A stretch of 64,000 nucleotides of DNA. It comes from Sphingomonadaceae bacterium (GTDB lineage: Bacteria; Pseudomonadota; Alphaproteobacteria; Sphingomonadales; Sphingomonadaceae). The notes under the pieces were generated by a model. That model made no database searches and had not been told where the DNA came from. It worked only from the letters and a program-made list of their open reading frames with translations. Location: assembly GCA_002863155.1 (NCBI GenBank), contig PKED01000146.1, forward strand, positions 27,993 through 91,992. Direction: 5' to 3'. Shown here in pieces: positions 8,450 through 18,077 of the stretch; position 1 is the stretch's first letter, and every line of letters begins with the position of its first letter. The position numbers and the translations under genes were made by a program.

Positions 8450-9937
8450 ATGATGGTGGAAGATAGGGCATTGGGGCGGCACGGGCCGTCGCGCCGGGCA
8501 GTGCTGGGAATCGGCGCGGCAGCGGCAGTTGCAGGATCGGTCGTGATGTCCCAACCCGCGCCCGCCGCTGACTGGACACCGCCCCCCAACCCGCTCGCCA
8601 ATGGTCGCCCCGCCGCTGCTCTGCGCCGATTCCGCAGCAAGGCGGTCGACCGCGCGATCGACCGCATGCACGCCCGGCTCGATCGGCCCGGCGCGGCCAG
8701 CAAGCTCGCCCGGCTGTTCGACAATTGTTACCCGAACACACTCGACACGACGGTCTTTCCCGACACGGTCGACGGGCGGCCCGACACCTTCGTCATCACC
8801 GGCGATATCGACGCGATGTGGCTCCGCGACAGCGCCGCTCAGGTCGAGCCCTATCTCCGCTTCGCCGCCGCAGACGCGCCGCTCAGGCGGCTGATCGCGG
8901 GCGTCATCAACCGCCAGACGCGCTGCGTGCTGATCGATCCTTATGCCAACGCGTTCAATCGCGGACCGACCGGATCGCCCTGGGCAAGCGACAAGACCGA
9001 CATGAAACCCGAACTGCACGAGCGCAAGTTCGAGGTCGATTCGCTCTGCTACACGGTCCGGCTTGCGCATGGTTTCTGGAAGGCGACCGGCGACACCTCA
9101 TGCTTCGACGCGGCATGGCGGCGCGCGGCGGCGTCGATCGTTGCCACTTTCCGGGTGATGCAGCGCAAGGATGGCCCCGGCCCCTATCACTTCCAGCGCG
9201 TCACCGATCGCGCGCAGGATACCGCGCCCAACAACGGCTATGGCGCGCCGACGCGACCGGTCGGGCTGATCGCGTCGCTGTTCCGCCCATCCGACGATGC
9301 CTGCGTGTTCCCGTTCCTGATCCCGTCGAACATGATGGCGGTCGTTTCGTTGCGACAGCTGGCCGAACTGCTCCACGCAATCGGTGGCGACGAAGGGCTT
9401 GCCAGCGACGCGCTGGCGCTCGCCGATGAGGTCGACGTCGCGATCAAGGCGTATGCGATCGTCGATCATCCCCGCCATGGCCGCGTCTATGCCTTCGAAG
9501 TCGACGGCTATGGCAGCCGGCTGCTGATGGACGACGCCAACGCCCCCAGCCTGATCTCCGCGCCCTATCTCGGCTATTGCACCGCCGACGACCCTGTCTA
9601 TCGCGCCACCCGCGCGATGCTGCTCAGCAACGACAATCCCTGGTATTTCAGCGGCAAATATGCCGACGGCATCGGCAGCCTGCATACCGTGCCGGGCCAT
9701 GTCTGGCCGCTGGCGATCATCATGCGCGGGCTGACCAGCACCGATGCGGTCGAGATCGAGGAAACGCTCCGCCACCTGATCGCCAGCGACGGCGGCACCG
9801 GCTTCATGCACGAAGCGTTCGACAAGGACGATCCGACGCAGTTCTCCCGCCCCTGGTTCGCCTGGGCAAACGGCCTGTTCGGCGCGCTGGTGTTGAAGGC
9901 GGCAGACGAGCATCCTCAGATACTGGCGCATCTTTGA
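8450..9937 (+). CDS. Glycoside hydrolase family 125, probable exo-alpha-1,6-mannosidase
   Basis: Metal-independent inverting alpha-mannosidase family (formerly DUF1237), 495 residues. Near the N-terminus SRRAVLGIGAAAAVAGS is a twin-arginine-type signal with cleavage after AAPA-like residues, so the folded enzyme probably reaches the periplasm by Tat. The family block TGDIDAMWLRDSAAQ is intact, as are the downstream stretches DMKPELHERKFEVDSLCY and SRPWFAWANGLFG. ATGs at 8450 and 8453 are both possible, since GGACGG lies just upstream. It shares an operon with the GH36 gene. GH125 members act on alpha-1,6-mannose linkages of mannans and N-glycans; that specificity is family knowledge, not shown here. 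Confidence 0.9.
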   Translation: MMVEDRALGRHGPSRRAVLGIGAAAAVAGSVVMSQPAPAADWTPPPNPLANGRPAAALRRFRSKAVDRAIDRMHARLDRPGAASKLARLFDNCYPNTLDTTVFPDTVDGRPDTFVITGDIDAMWLRDSAAQVEPYLRFAAADAPLRRLIAGVINRQTRCVLIDPYANAFNRGPTGSPWASDKTDMKPELHERKFEVDSLCYTVRLAHGFWKATGDTSCFDAAWRRAAASIVATFRVMQRKDGPGPYHFQRVTDRAQDTAPNNGYGAPTRPVGLIASLFRPSDDACVFPFLIPSNMMAVVSLRQLAELLHAIGGDEGLASDALALADEVDVAIKAYAIVDHPRHGRVYAFEVDGYGSRLLMDDANAPSLISAPYLGYCTADDPVYRATRAMLLSNDNPWYFSGKYADGIGSLHTVPGHVWPLAIIMRGLTSTDAVEIEETLRHLIASDGGTGFMHEAFDKDDPTQFSRPWFAWANGLFGALVLKAADEHPQILAHL

Positions 9938-10002
9938 GGTTTTCAAACCGTCCGACGCAGCTGACGACCGTCGAATTTCCAAGCCACCCCCTGGATGGCT
10001 GC

Positions 10003-10089
10003 TGGTGCGGTCGAGAAGACTCGAACTTCCACGGGCTTTCGCCCACAACGACCTCAACGTTGCGCGTCTACCAGTTCCGCCACGACCGC
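10003..10089 (-). tRNA. tRNA-Leu (anticodon GAG), CCA encoded
   Basis: Read on the minus strand, the gene begins GCGGTCGTGGCGGAACTGGT and ends CGACCGC-A-CCA, giving a perfect 7-pair acceptor stem. The anticodon arm is CAACG-TTGAGGT-CGTTG, so the anticodon is GAG (Leu, CUC/CUU). A long variable arm (GTGGGCGAAAGCCCGT) marks it as a type II tRNA, as expected for Leu. The T-loop TTCGAGT is intact. Its 87 bases include the CCA. It stands alone between GH125 and the MATE gene. Confidence 0.97.
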
Positions 10090-10212
10090 ACGTGATAGAA
10101 TGTCGCCGACAAGGCCGACGACCGGCAGGAGCGCGCCCCTAGCAAAGCCTTTCCGGGCTTACAAGCGACAATCATGTTGCGTCGTGCGCCGCGCCGCCTA
10201 TGCCGCGCGGCG

Positions 10213-11571
10213 ATGACCCTTGCCGATCGCCTTGCTCCCGAAGCGCGTCGCCTGCTCGGGCTCGGCTGGCCGGTGATGCTGACGAGCCTCAACTGGACGA
10301 TGCTTCACGTCACCGATGTCGTCGTGGTCGGCCTGGTCGGCACCGATCAGGTGGCGATTCTGGGCGGCAGCCGAGCGCTGACCTTCATCACCATCGTCGG
10401 CGCGATCGGGTGCCTGTCTGGCATATTGGTCTTCACCTCGCGTGCCGACGGCGCCCGCGATCTGCCCGAGACCGGCCAGCGCCTGCGCGACGGGCTGGTC
10501 CTTGCGCTCGGGCTCGGCGCGATGATGGGCAGCGCGATGGCGCTGTTCGCCGCGCCGATGCTCCGCCTGATGGGGGAGGCCGACGCGCTGGTGCCCGCGT
10601 CCGCGCAGGTCGTGCGCCTGTTCGCGATCGCCTTTCCGTTCCAGCTGGTGATGATCGGGATCAGTTTCTTCCTCGAAGGCGTCAGTCGGCCGCAGCGTGT
10701 GACCGCCGTCAATCTGGCGATCCTGCCGGTCAATGCGGTCCTTGCCTGGGCGCTGTCGGGCGGGCATCTCGGCGCGCCGGTGCTGGGCGCGGGCGGCGCG
10801 GCGCTGGCGACGGCGATCGCGTCGATGATCGGCGCGGTCGGCATGTTGGGCGCGGCCTGGACGCTGCCCGACGCCACTGAACGCGGCGTGCGGGATCTTC
10901 GCCTCGCGGCCTGGGCCAGCGCGCCGGCGCGGGCATCGCGGCTCGCACTGTTCGGACTGGCGCCCGCGATCGCGTCCGCGCTCGAACTCGCCGGCTTTTC
11001 GATCCTGATCGCCTTGTCCACGCAATTGGGGACGACGACGGCGCATGCCTTCCAGATCGTGTTTTCGGTCCACAACGTCACCTTCTCGGTCGCGATGGGG
11101 CTTGGCTCGGCAACCGGCGTCCGCGTCGGCAACGCGATCGGCGAGGGCGTGCCCGAACAGGCACGTCTACGGACGCTGCTCGCAGTGACGCTCACCGTGA
11201 CGCTGATGGGGGTGCTGGCGCTGTTGCTGATCGCGGGCGCCCCGCTGGTGGCCGGGGCCTTTCCCTCGACCCCGGCGGTGACGGCGCTGACCGTGGCGAT
11301 GCTGCCGCTCTGGGCGATGTTCCTGGTGTTCGACGGGATGCAGCTGGTGTTCGTTTATGCGTTGCGCTCGCTTGGCGATCAGGTCGCGGCCGGCATCAAT
11401 TCGACGCTCGCCTTTTTCGTGCTCACCGGCGGCATGGGGTTGCTGCTGGTCGATCGCGGCTGGGGCGCTACGGGGCTGGTGCTTGCTTCCGGCGCCGGGA
11501 TGCTGGGGGCGGCGCTGCTCAACGGTATACGCTTCGCCTTTGTCAGCCGGCGGCTCCGCCCAGGAAGCTGA
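10213..11571 (+). CDS. MATE-family multidrug/metabolite exporter
   Basis: Inner-membrane antiporter of 452 residues with about 12 hydrophobic segments in two halves. The opening LGWPVMLTSLNWTMLHVTDVVVVGLVG and the repeated pattern near residue 250 (FGLAPAIASALELAGFSIL) are typical of MATE (NorM/DinF-like) proteins. I chose the ATG at 10213 because the following sequence matches where MATE proteins usually begin; no good ribosome-binding site is seen, and the ATG at 10174 remains possible. It overlaps the convergent zinc-ribbon gene by 29 bases. The substrate cannot be told. Confidence 0.88.
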   Translation: MTLADRLAPEARRLLGLGWPVMLTSLNWTMLHVTDVVVVGLVGTDQVAILGGSRALTFITIVGAIGCLSGILVFTSRADGARDLPETGQRLRDGLVLALGLGAMMGSAMALFAAPMLRLMGEADALVPASAQVVRLFAIAFPFQLVMIGISFFLEGVSRPQRVTAVNLAILPVNAVLAWALSGGHLGAPVLGAGGAALATAIASMIGAVGMLGAAWTLPDATERGVRDLRLAAWASAPARASRLALFGLAPAIASALELAGFSILIALSTQLGTTTAHAFQIVFSVHNVTFSVAMGLGSATGVRVGNAIGEGVPEQARLRTLLAVTLTVTLMGVLALLLIAGAPLVAGAFPSTPAVTALTVAMLPLWAMFLVFDGMQLVFVYALRSLGDQVAAGINSTLAFFVLTGGMGLLLVDRGWGATGLVLASGAGMLGAALLNGIRFAFVSRRLRPGS

Positions 11572-12235
11572 GCCGCAGCGCCTTGCCGTTGTTCGGCACG
11601 TCGAGCGTCGCGCTGCGGAACTCGACGATACCCTTGGGGCCGACCACGCGCGCCTCGGGCGTGATCGTCCAGCTATAGACCGACCGGCCCTGCGCATCGA
11701 GCAGGTCGGCACGCAGATCGGCGACGGGCAGCTTCTGGCCCGTCGGGTTGACGATCCGGCCGCTCACCGCGAACATTTCCGATCCGCTCGGCAGGTCGTG
11801 GCGGTCGATGCGGTTCTGTTCGATCCGCAGCGGCGATTGCGCGGTGCCGATAAGCCCAAGCTGAGTGGCGAGACCTGCCGCGCCCGAGCGGCTGATCACG
11901 CCGACGCCGACCAGCATCGCCACCCCGGCGGCCGCCGCAATCAACGTGTAGCGGCGGGCCGGATTGCGGCGCGGGCGGAACGGCGCGGTGTAACCGAACG
12001 CGTCATAATCACCGTTGCCGCCATCCGCCGCCTGTTGTCCAGCGCCGGCCATCGCGGGCGCAGCGGCGGCGGGCGGGGGCGGCGCGGCCGCGCTTTCCAC
12101 CAGTGCGGCAACCGACGCGCCCTCCTGAAACCAGCTGTTCTTGCAATTGGCGCAGCGAACCGTCCTGCCCTCGGGCCCGATTGCCGTATCGGGGACCAGA
12201 TAGCGTGTGCGGCAGGCGGCGCATTCAAGGATCAT
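11543..12235 (-). CDS. Zinc-ribbon (MJ0042-type) membrane protein with DUF3426-like C-terminus
   Basis: A 230-residue protein beginning MILECAACRTRYLVP. Cys5, Cys8, Cys28 and Cys31 form a four-cysteine zinc ribbon of the MJ0042 type. A low-complexity Pro/Ala linker follows, then one transmembrane helix (YTLIAAAAGVAMLVGVGVIS). The C-terminal part (FAVSGRIVNPTGQKLPV..RADLLDAQGR) looks like the DUF3426 beta-sandwich. It starts at 12235, not at the upstream ATG of the 283-residue ORF. Genes of this type commonly sit beside ftsE in alphaproteobacteria, as here (divergent, 157-base gap). Its function is unknown; a cell-envelope role is a guess from context. Confidence 0.83.
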   Translation of the reverse strand: MILECAACRTRYLVPDTAIGPEGRTVRCANCKNSWFQEGASVAALVESAAAPPPPAAAAPAMAGAGQQAADGGNGDYDAFGYTAPFRPRRNPARRYTLIAAAAGVAMLVGVGVISRSGAAGLATQLGLIGTAQSPLRIEQNRIDRHDLPSGSEMFAVSGRIVNPTGQKLPVADLRADLLDAQGRSVYSWTITPEARVVGPKGIVEFRSATLDVPNNGKALRLSFLGGAAG

Positions 12236-12392
12236 CGCAGCACAATTTCGTTCAGGGGTGGTACGGTCCGCCCGATGGTGAAAGAGAAGTGAATCTAAAC
12301 ACCAGCGGGGCCGCCGTGACAAGGGGCAGCTTGAGTGGCGCGCCTGTGCATGCGATGGCACGCGGCAGGCAGATGGGAGTGGCGGCGCCGGC

Positions 12393-13109
12393 ATGGCGAA
12401 TATCGTGCAGTTCGAAAATGTGGGGCTGCGCTACGGCACCGGCGACGAAACGCTGACGGACCTCAGCTTCACGTTGTCGACGGGTGCCTTCTATTTTCTC
12501 ACTGGTGCCTCGGGTGCGGGCAAGACGTCGCTGTTGAGGCTGCTTTATCTGGCCCAGCGGCCGACGCGCGGGCTGATCCGGCTGTTCGGCGAGGATTTCG
12601 GATCGCTGCCGCGCGCCCGCCTGCCCGGCTTTCGCCGCCGGATCGGGGTGGTGTTCCAAGATTTTCGGCTGCTGCCGCATCTGACGACGTTCGACAATAT
12701 CGCGCTGCCGCTGCGTGTCGCCGGGATGCCCGAGGCGGATATTGAGGCGCCGGTGCGCGAATTGCTCGCCTGGGTGGGGTTGTCCCACCGCGTCGATGCC
12801 CGACCGCCGACGCTGTCTGGCGGCGAGCAGCAGCGCGTCGCGATCGCCCGCGCGGTGATCGGCCGGCCCGAAATCCTCGTCGCCGACGAACCGACCGGCA
12901 ATGTCGATCCCGACATGGCCGAACGGCTGCTTCACCTGTTCGACAGCCTCAACCGGCTCGGCACGACGGTGGTCGTCGCAACCCATGATTTCCATCTGCT
13001 CGGCCGGATTCCCAATGCCCATATGATGCGGCTCGACAAGGGGCGGTTGCTCGATCCGACCGGTTCGCTGCGTTTCCCGCCGACCGCGCCGCCGCCCGAG
13101 GCCCCATGA
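12393..13109 (+). CDS. ftsE: Cell division ATP-binding protein FtsE
   Basis: ABC-type ATPase (238 residues) that partners FtsX at the division site, coupling ATP use to activation of peptidoglycan hydrolases. Walker [11 protein letters not shown]-loop [11 protein letters not shown], signature LSGGEQQR and Walker [13 protein letters not shown] are all intact. The Q-loop region FRLLP and the EPTGNVDP stretch are characteristic of FtsE rather than of other lipoprotein-release ATPases. The Pro-rich tail ([12 protein letters not shown]) is an extension. Its stop overlaps the ftsX start (ATGA). Confidence 0.96.
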   Translation: MANIVQFENVGLRYGTGDETLTDLSFTLSTGAFYFLTGASGAGKTSLLRLLYLAQRPTRGLIRLFGEDFGSLPRARLPGFRRRIGVVFQDFRLLPHLTTFDNIALPLRVAGMPEADIEAPVRELLAWVGLSHRVDARPPTLSGGEQQRVAIARAVIGRPEILVADEPTGNVDPDMAERLLHLFDSLNRLGTTVVVATHDFHLLGRIPNAHMMRLDKGRLLDPTGSLRFPPTAPPPEAP

Positions 13110-13999
13110 GGATCCCGGTGCTGGCCCCCGCAACCGACCGCCGCCTGCTCGACGAGGGGCGCGAGACGCGTTCGATGGCGTGGATCATGGCGATCATGAT
13201 GTTCCTGACGGTGCTGGCCGGCGCCTTCGGGCTGGGCGCGCTGGCCGCGGCCCGCACGCTCGATCGCCAGCTTGCCGGGCGGCTGACGGTGCAGATCGTC
13301 GTCGCCGATCCCGAACAGCGGGCACGCGCCGCCGGAAATGTCCTGGCAAGGCTGCGCGCCGACCGCGCCGTGGTGAACGCCGCGCCGGTCGATCGCGATG
13401 CGCTGGTCGCGATGCTGCGCCCGTGGCTGGGCGAGCGCGGCAGCGATGTCGACCTGCCGATCCCGGCGATGATCGACGTCGAACTGCGGAACCCCGACGC
13501 GGCAACGGTCACGCGGGTGACGAATGCTGCGCGCGCCGCCGAACCCCGCGCCCGCATCGATCGCTACGAAAGCTGGATGTCGCCGGTCGCCAACTTCATG
13601 CAGGTGATGATCGCCCTGGCCGCCGGTCTGGTGCTGCTGATGGCGGCGGCGACCGCGACGGTCGTCGTGCTGGCGGCGCGGGCCGGGCTCGACAGCCACC
13701 GCGAAACGATCGAGATGCTTCACATGCTGGGGTCGACCGACGGCCAGGTCGCCCGGCTTTTCCAGCGTCGGATCGCCCGCGATACGCTTTACGGCGGGCT
13801 GGCGGGTACGCTGCTCGCGCTGGTGGTGATCGGCTTTATCGGCGTGCAGATCGCCGCGCTCGGCTCCGACCTGCTCGGCGGCATCGCCTTTGGTGCGCGG
13901 GACTGGGTGATGCTGATCGGGCTGCCGATCCTGTTCGCCCTGCTCGCGACCGTCGCTGCCCGGCTAGCCGTCCTGCGCGCGCTGGAGCGATATCTGTGA
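13106..13999 (+). CDS. ftsX: Cell division permease FtsX
   Basis: Inner-membrane partner of FtsE, 297 residues. One N-terminal transmembrane helix (MAWIMAIMMFLTVLAGAFGLGALA) is followed by a periplasmic domain (about 60-160, with RIDRYESWMSPVANF), then three helices including LAAGLVLLMAAATATVVVLAA. This is the FtsX/ABC3 permease layout. The conserved helix-loop stretch ETIEMLHMLGSTDGQVARLFQRR lies between the last helices. It starts within the ftsE stop and ends within the next gene's GTG, so ftsE-ftsX-DUF218-plsC form one overlapping operon. Confidence 0.94.
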   Translation: MRIPVLAPATDRRLLDEGRETRSMAWIMAIMMFLTVLAGAFGLGALAAARTLDRQLAGRLTVQIVVADPEQRARAAGNVLARLRADRAVVNAAPVDRDALVAMLRPWLGERGSDVDLPIPAMIDVELRNPDAATVTRVTNAARAAEPRARIDRYESWMSPVANFMQVMIALAAGLVLLMAAATATVVVLAARAGLDSHRETIEMLHMLGSTDGQVARLFQRRIARDTLYGGLAGTLLALVVIGFIGVQIAALGSDLLGGIAFGARDWVMLIGLPILFALLATVAARLAVLRALERYL

Positions 14000-14532
14000 T
14001 CCGGCGCCTCCTTGCCGCGATCGCGCTTGCCTGGGTGGTGGGCTTTGGCTGGTTCATGCTCGCCTTGCCCGGGCCGGGCGATGCGCGACCGACCGATGCG
14101 ATCGTCGTCCTGACCGGCGGGGCAGGCAGGATCGACCGTGGCCTCGACCTGCTGCGCGCCAGGGCGGCACGGCGGATGCTGGTGACGGGCGTCGGCGCCG
14201 ATGTCGGTCCGCGGGCCTTGGCGAGCGAATATCGCGTTTCGCCGCGCCTGTTCGCCTGCTGCATCGATCTGGGCCATGAGGCGGTCGACACGCGCTCCAA
14301 TGCCGAGGAAACGCGCGACTGGGTGCGCCGCCACGGCTATAAATCGGTCCGGCTGGTGACGTCGGACTGGCACCTGCGCCGCGCGCGGCTCGAACTCGCC
14401 TATGCGCTCGGGCCCGACGTCATGGTGATCGGCGACGGCGTGCCCGGCAATCCAAAGCCGCCGCTGCTGCTGTCCGAATATAACAAGCTGCTGGTGCGGC
14501 AGGTCGCGCTCGCGCTGGGGATCGGCGCATGA
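13996..14532 (+). CDS. DUF218 / YdcF-ElyC-SanA-like envelope protein
   Basis: A 178-residue protein with one N-terminal membrane helix (LLAAIALAWVVGFGWFMLAL) followed by the DUF218 domain. Visible family marks are DAIVVLTGGAGRIDRGLDLL near residue 35, DTRSNAEETRDW and VRLVTSDWHLRRARLE. ElyC and SanA relatives act in envelope or peptidoglycan-precursor maintenance, but no biochemical role can be assigned here. The GTG start at 13996 overlaps the ftsX stop (GTGA); the track's 450-residue ORF is mostly a shadow of ftsX. Position in the ftsEX-plsC operon supports an envelope function. Confidence 0.85.
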   Translation: MIRRLLAAIALAWVVGFGWFMLALPGPGDARPTDAIVVLTGGAGRIDRGLDLLRARAARRMLVTGVGADVGPRALASEYRVSPRLFACCIDLGHEAVDTRSNAEETRDWVRRHGYKSVRLVTSDWHLRRARLELAYALGPDVMVIGDGVPGNPKPPLLLSEYNKLLVRQVALALGIGA

Positions 14533-15218
14533 TCGCCTGGGCACGGCTCGCCGCGTTCAGCGTACTCTTCTATGGTGGCTCGGCGCTGTTCGTCCTTGCG
14601 ACTCCGGTGACGGCGTCGCTCGGCCGTGGGGCGCTGGTCGCGAATGTGCGCGGCTGGATCCGCTGGCACCGACTGGTGGTGCGGCTCACGCTCGGCATCA
14701 CCTGCCGGTTCGAAAACCAGCCCCCGCCAGGCCAGTATTTCTTCGCCGGCAAGCATCACGCGATGATCGAGACGTTCGAGCTTGCGCTGCAACTCGGCGA
14801 TCCGGTGATCGTGCTCAAGCAGGAGCTTGCGCGCATCCCGATTTGGGGCTGGGCGGCGCGTCGCTATGGCATGATCGTCGTCGATCGCGACGCGTCGGCA
14901 CCCGCGCTGCGGCAGATGATCCGTGACGCCAAGGCGGCGCGCGCTGCCGGCCGATCAGTACTGATCTTCCCCGAAGGAACGCGGGTCGCGATGGGCGACA
15001 TGCCGCCGCTCAAATCGGGTTTCGCCGGGCTGTACAGGGCGCTCGATCTGCCGGTGGTGCCGATTGCGATCGATTCGGGCGCCGTCTGGCCGCGCAAAGG
15101 GGCCAAGCGCCCCGGGGTGGTGACCTTTCGTTTCGGTGATCCGATTCCGCCGGGCCTGCCGCGCGACGCGATCGAAGCGCAGGTCCACCAGGCGATCAAC
15201 CTGCTCGAGCCGCGCTAG
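14529..15218 (+). CDS. plsC: 1-acyl-sn-glycerol-3-phosphate acyltransferase
   Basis: Membrane-bound acyltransferase (229 residues) making phosphatidic acid from lysophosphatidic acid. One or two N-terminal hydrophobic segments precede the catalytic motif, which reads [10 protein letters not shown] (H76 with E81). That is the H-x4-E variant rather than the usual H-x4-D. The substrate-binding block [11 protein letters not shown] and the later [10 protein letters not shown] are intact. It starts inside the previous stop (ATGA). Its stop codon lies in CTAG shared with the stop of hisC on the other strand. Confidence 0.93.
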   Translation: MIAWARLAAFSVLFYGGSALFVLATPVTASLGRGALVANVRGWIRWHRLVVRLTLGITCRFENQPPPGQYFFAGKHHAMIETFELALQLGDPVIVLKQELARIPIWGWAARRYGMIVVDRDASAPALRQMIRDAKAARAAGRSVLIFPEGTRVAMGDMPPLKSGFAGLYRALDLPVVPIAIDSGAVWPRKGAKRPGVVTFRFGDPIPPGLPRDAIEAQVHQAINLLEPR

Positions 15219-16309
15219 CCCCCGACGACGTCTCGAAGCGCGGCGGCCAGGCCGCGCGTCTCGGCCTCGGTGCCGATCGTCATGCGCAGCCCGTGCGGCA
15301 GCCCCTGGCCCGGCAGCCAGCGGACGATATAGCCGCGCTCCATCAGACCCTTATACGCGAGCTCGGCCGTCACATCGCCTTCGAACAGCACCAGCAGGAA
15401 ATTGGCCTTGGACGGCACCACGCGCAGGCCGCGATTGCCGAGCGATGCAATCTCCTCGGCCAGCCAGGCGCGCCAGGTCGCGTTGTGGGCTCGTGCCGTG
15501 TCGACAAACCCGGTATCGCCGAGTGCCGCGACGGCCGCCTGCTGGCCCGCCGTGGTGATGTTGAAGGGCAGGCGGATACGGTGCATCGCCTCGATCAGCG
15601 GCGCCGCGCCATAGCCCCAGCCGATCCGTTCGGCCGCGAGCCCATAGATTTTCGAGAAGGTCCGGGTGACCAGCACATTCGGCGTGGTCATCGCCAGCAT
15701 CAGGCCATGATCGTCATCATCGGCATCGATATATTCGGCATAGGCTTGGTCGATCACCAGCAGCACATGGACCGGCAATGCCGCATGCAGCCGGGCTATC
15801 TCGGCGCGCGGGGTGAAGGTGCCGGTGGGATTGTTGGGGTTGGCGATGAAGACGATGCGCGTCCGATCCGTCACGCAGGCCAGGATCGCGTCGACATCGG
15901 TGGCGTAATCCTTGTCAGGCGCCACCACCGGTGTCGCGCCGACCCGGCGCGTCGCGATTTCGTACACCGCAAAGCCGTAATGGACGAAGATCACCTCGTC
16001 GCCGGGTCCGGCAAAGGCGCCGGCGGCGAGGTGGAGCACATCGTCCGAGCCGCTGCCATAGATGACCCGCGCCGGATCGAGGCCGTATTTCGCCGCCACC
16101 GCCTCGCGCAGGATCGACGCACCCGGATCGGGATAGCGGTCGAGCGAGCGGCTTTCCGCCTCGAGCGCCGCCCGTGCCGCGGGCGACGTGCCGAGCGGGT
16201 TCTCGTTCGCCGAAAGCTTGACGAGCCTGCGCCCGTCATCGGCGGTCGCGCGACCGGGGACATAGGGGGCGATGGCCATCACCCAGGGCTTCGGGACGGG
16301 AGCATTCAT
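15215..16309 (-). CDS. hisC: Histidinol-phosphate aminotransferase
   Basis: PLP-dependent class I/II aminotransferase (364 residues) converting imidazole-acetol phosphate to histidinol phosphate. The N-terminus [15 protein letters not shown] is the family opening. [11 protein letters not shown] and the PLP lysine block [19 protein letters not shown] (K220) are intact. I start it at [10 protein letters not shown] (16309); the track adds 14 residues without support. It lies away from hisD-hisG (53-55 kb), so histidine genes are split in this genome. It may also serve aromatic amino acid transamination, as some HisC proteins do. Confidence 0.94.
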   Translation of the reverse strand: MNAPVPKPWVMAIAPYVPGRATADDGRRLVKLSANENPLGTSPAARAALEAESRSLDRYPDPGASILREAVAAKYGLDPARVIYGSGSDDVLHLAAGAFAGPGDEVIFVHYGFAVYEIATRRVGATPVVAPDKDYATDVDAILACVTDRTRIVFIANPNNPTGTFTPRAEIARLHAALPVHVLLVIDQAYAEYIDADDDDHGLMLAMTTPNVLVTRTFSKIYGLAAERIGWGYGAAPLIEAMHRIRLPFNITTAGQQAAVAALGDTGFVDTARAHNATWRAWLAEEIASLGNRGLRVVPSKANFLLVLFEGDVTAELAYKGLMERGYIVRWLPGQGLPHGLRMTIGTEAETRGLAAALRDVVGG

Positions 16310-16371
16310 GCCGCCCGCCCTAGCGGCTGGCGATTGACAAGCCAAGCGCACGCGCCCTAGCCGCTTCGCCC

Positions 16372-17487
16372 ATGTCGCATGACGCGCGCTTCGGCCTTGG
16401 CCGCTCGATCACGCTGCCCGGGCCGATGCCGCTCGATTCGGGGGCCGTGCTCGCGCCGGTCGACATCGCCTATGAAACCTATGGCACGCTCGATGCAGAG
16501 GCCGGCAACGCCATCCTGATCTGCCATGCCTTGACCGGCGACCAGCATGTCGCCAGCGACCATCCGATCACCGGCAAGCCGGGCTGGTGGACGCGGATGG
16601 TGGGGCCTGGCAAGCCGATCGATCCAGCGCGACACTTCATCGTCTGCGCCAATGTGCTCGGCAGCTGCATGGGGTCGTCGGGGCCGGCAAGCCTTGCCGC
16701 CGACGGCGCACCCTATGCGATGCGTTTCCCGGTGATCACGATCCGCGACATGGTGCGCGCGCAGGCCATGCTGCTCGATCACCTCGGCATCGGGCAGCTG
16801 CGCGCCGTGGTCGGCGGGTCGATGGGGGGCATGCAGGCGCTCAGCTGGGCGGCGACCTGTCCACAACGGGTGCGCGCTGCCGTGGTGATCGCGTCGACGG
16901 CGCGCCACACCGCGCAGAACATCGCTTTCCACGAAGTCGGGCGGCAGGCGATCATGGCTGATCCGCGCTGGGCGGGCGGCGATTATTATGCAGGCGGCGA
17001 GACGCCGAGCGCCGGCCTTGCGGTCGCGCGGATGGCGGCGCACATCACCTATCTCTCCGAAGCCGGGCTGACCGAGAAGTTCGGGCGACGGCTGCAGGCG
17101 CGGGACGCGAAGAGCTTCGGGTTCGACGCCGATTTCCAGGTCGAAAGCTATTTGCGGCATCAGGGGATCAGCTTCGTCGACCGTTTCGACGCCAATTCCT
17201 ATCTCTACATCACCCGGGCGATGGATTATTTCGACCTGGCCGAGGAACATGGCGGGATGCTCGCCAATGCGTTTGGCGGGACGGCGACGCGCTTCTGCCT
17301 GGTCAGCTTCGACACCGACTGGCTTTACCCGACCGCGGAGTCGCGCAGCATCGTCAAGGCGCTGCACGCGGCGGGTGCGGCGGCGAGCTTCGTCGAGCTG
17401 TCGAGCCCGTTCGGCCACGACGCCTTCCTGCTCGACTGCCCGGAGCTTAACCGCGTGGTCGACGGTTTCCTGCGAGCGGCGGCATGA
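16372..17487 (+). CDS. metX: Homoserine O-acetyltransferase (MetX type)
   Basis: Alpha/beta-hydrolase-fold acyltransferase (371 residues) activating homoserine for methionine synthesis. The nucleophile elbow GGSMGGMQ has Ser150. The oxyanion-side stretch [11 protein letters not shown], the family block [11 protein letters not shown], the acid Asp in [12 protein letters not shown] and the His in [10 protein letters not shown] are all present. A TTGACA lies at 16334-16339, and there is little room for a 5' leader, so the mRNA may be leaderless. The stop overlaps metW (ATGA). Acetyl versus succinyl preference cannot be read from motifs with certainty. Confidence 0.94.
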   Translation: MSHDARFGLGRSITLPGPMPLDSGAVLAPVDIAYETYGTLDAEAGNAILICHALTGDQHVASDHPITGKPGWWTRMVGPGKPIDPARHFIVCANVLGSCMGSSGPASLAADGAPYAMRFPVITIRDMVRAQAMLLDHLGIGQLRAVVGGSMGGMQALSWAATCPQRVRAAVVIASTARHTAQNIAFHEVGRQAIMADPRWAGGDYYAGGETPSAGLAVARMAAHITYLSEAGLTEKFGRRLQARDAKSFGFDADFQVESYLRHQGISFVDRFDANSYLYITRAMDYFDLAEEHGGMLANAFGGTATRFCLVSFDTDWLYPTAESRSIVKALHAAGAAASFVELSSPFGHDAFLLDCPELNRVVDGFLRAAA

Positions 17488-18077
17488 GCGCGCTGCGGCC
17501 CGATCTTGCCGTGATCGCCGCCAATGTCGCGGCAGGGGCGCGGGTGCTTGATGTCGGCTGCGGCGACGGCGCGCTATTGGCCGCCTTGCGTGATACGCGC
17601 GGCGTCGATGCGCGCGGGCTGGAACTCGACGCGGGCAATGTCGCAGCAGCCGTCGCGCGCGGCCTGTCGGTGGTGCAGGGCGATGCTGACCGCGATCTTG
17701 CCGATTATCCCGCCGCCAGCTTCGACTATGCGATCCTCAGCCAGACGCTGCAGACGACGCGGGCGCCGCACCGGGTGCTCGACGAATTGCTGCGGATCGG
17801 GGCGCGCGCGTTCGTGTCGTTCCCCAATTTCGCGCATTGGCGCGTGCGCGTCGCGCTGCTGACGCAAGGGCGGATGCCGGTGACGCGATTGCTGCCCGAA
17901 CGCTGGTACGACACGCCCAATATCCACCACGTCACGATCGACGATTTCGGTGATCTGATGCGCGCGCGGGGCGTGACGGTCGAACGCGCCTGGTATCTGT
18001 CGGGCGATCAGCAGCGCCGCGCAACGGCCGCGAACCTGCTCGCAGAACACGCGGTCTTTCTGCTTCGCCGTGGCTAG
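17484..18077 (+). CDS. metW: Methionine biosynthesis protein MetW
   Basis: SAM-methyltransferase-like protein (197 residues) that travels with metX in proteobacteria and supports homoserine acylation. The glycine-rich motif [15 protein letters not shown], the acidic loop [13 protein letters not shown], and MetW blocks [17 protein letters not shown] and [20 protein letters not shown] are clear. Translational coupling to metX (4-base overlap) agrees. Its TAG stop lies in CTAG, shared with the stop of the convergent GAF gene. Confidence 0.95.
   Translation: MSALRPDLAVIAANVAAGARVLDVGCGDGALLAALRDTRGVDARGLELDAGNVAAAVARGLSVVQGDADRDLADYPAASFDYAILSQTLQTTRAPHRVLDELLRIGARAFVSFPNFAHWRVRVALLTQGRMPVTRLLPERWYDTPNIHHVTIDDFGDLMRARGVTVERAWYLSGDQQRRATAANLLAEHAVFLLRRG

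Noticed and set aside
16310-16371. SAM-II type riboswitch before metX
   Set aside because: The gap is only 62 bases and lacks the conserved pseudoknot sequence; a TTGACA promoter element there suggests a very short or absent leader.
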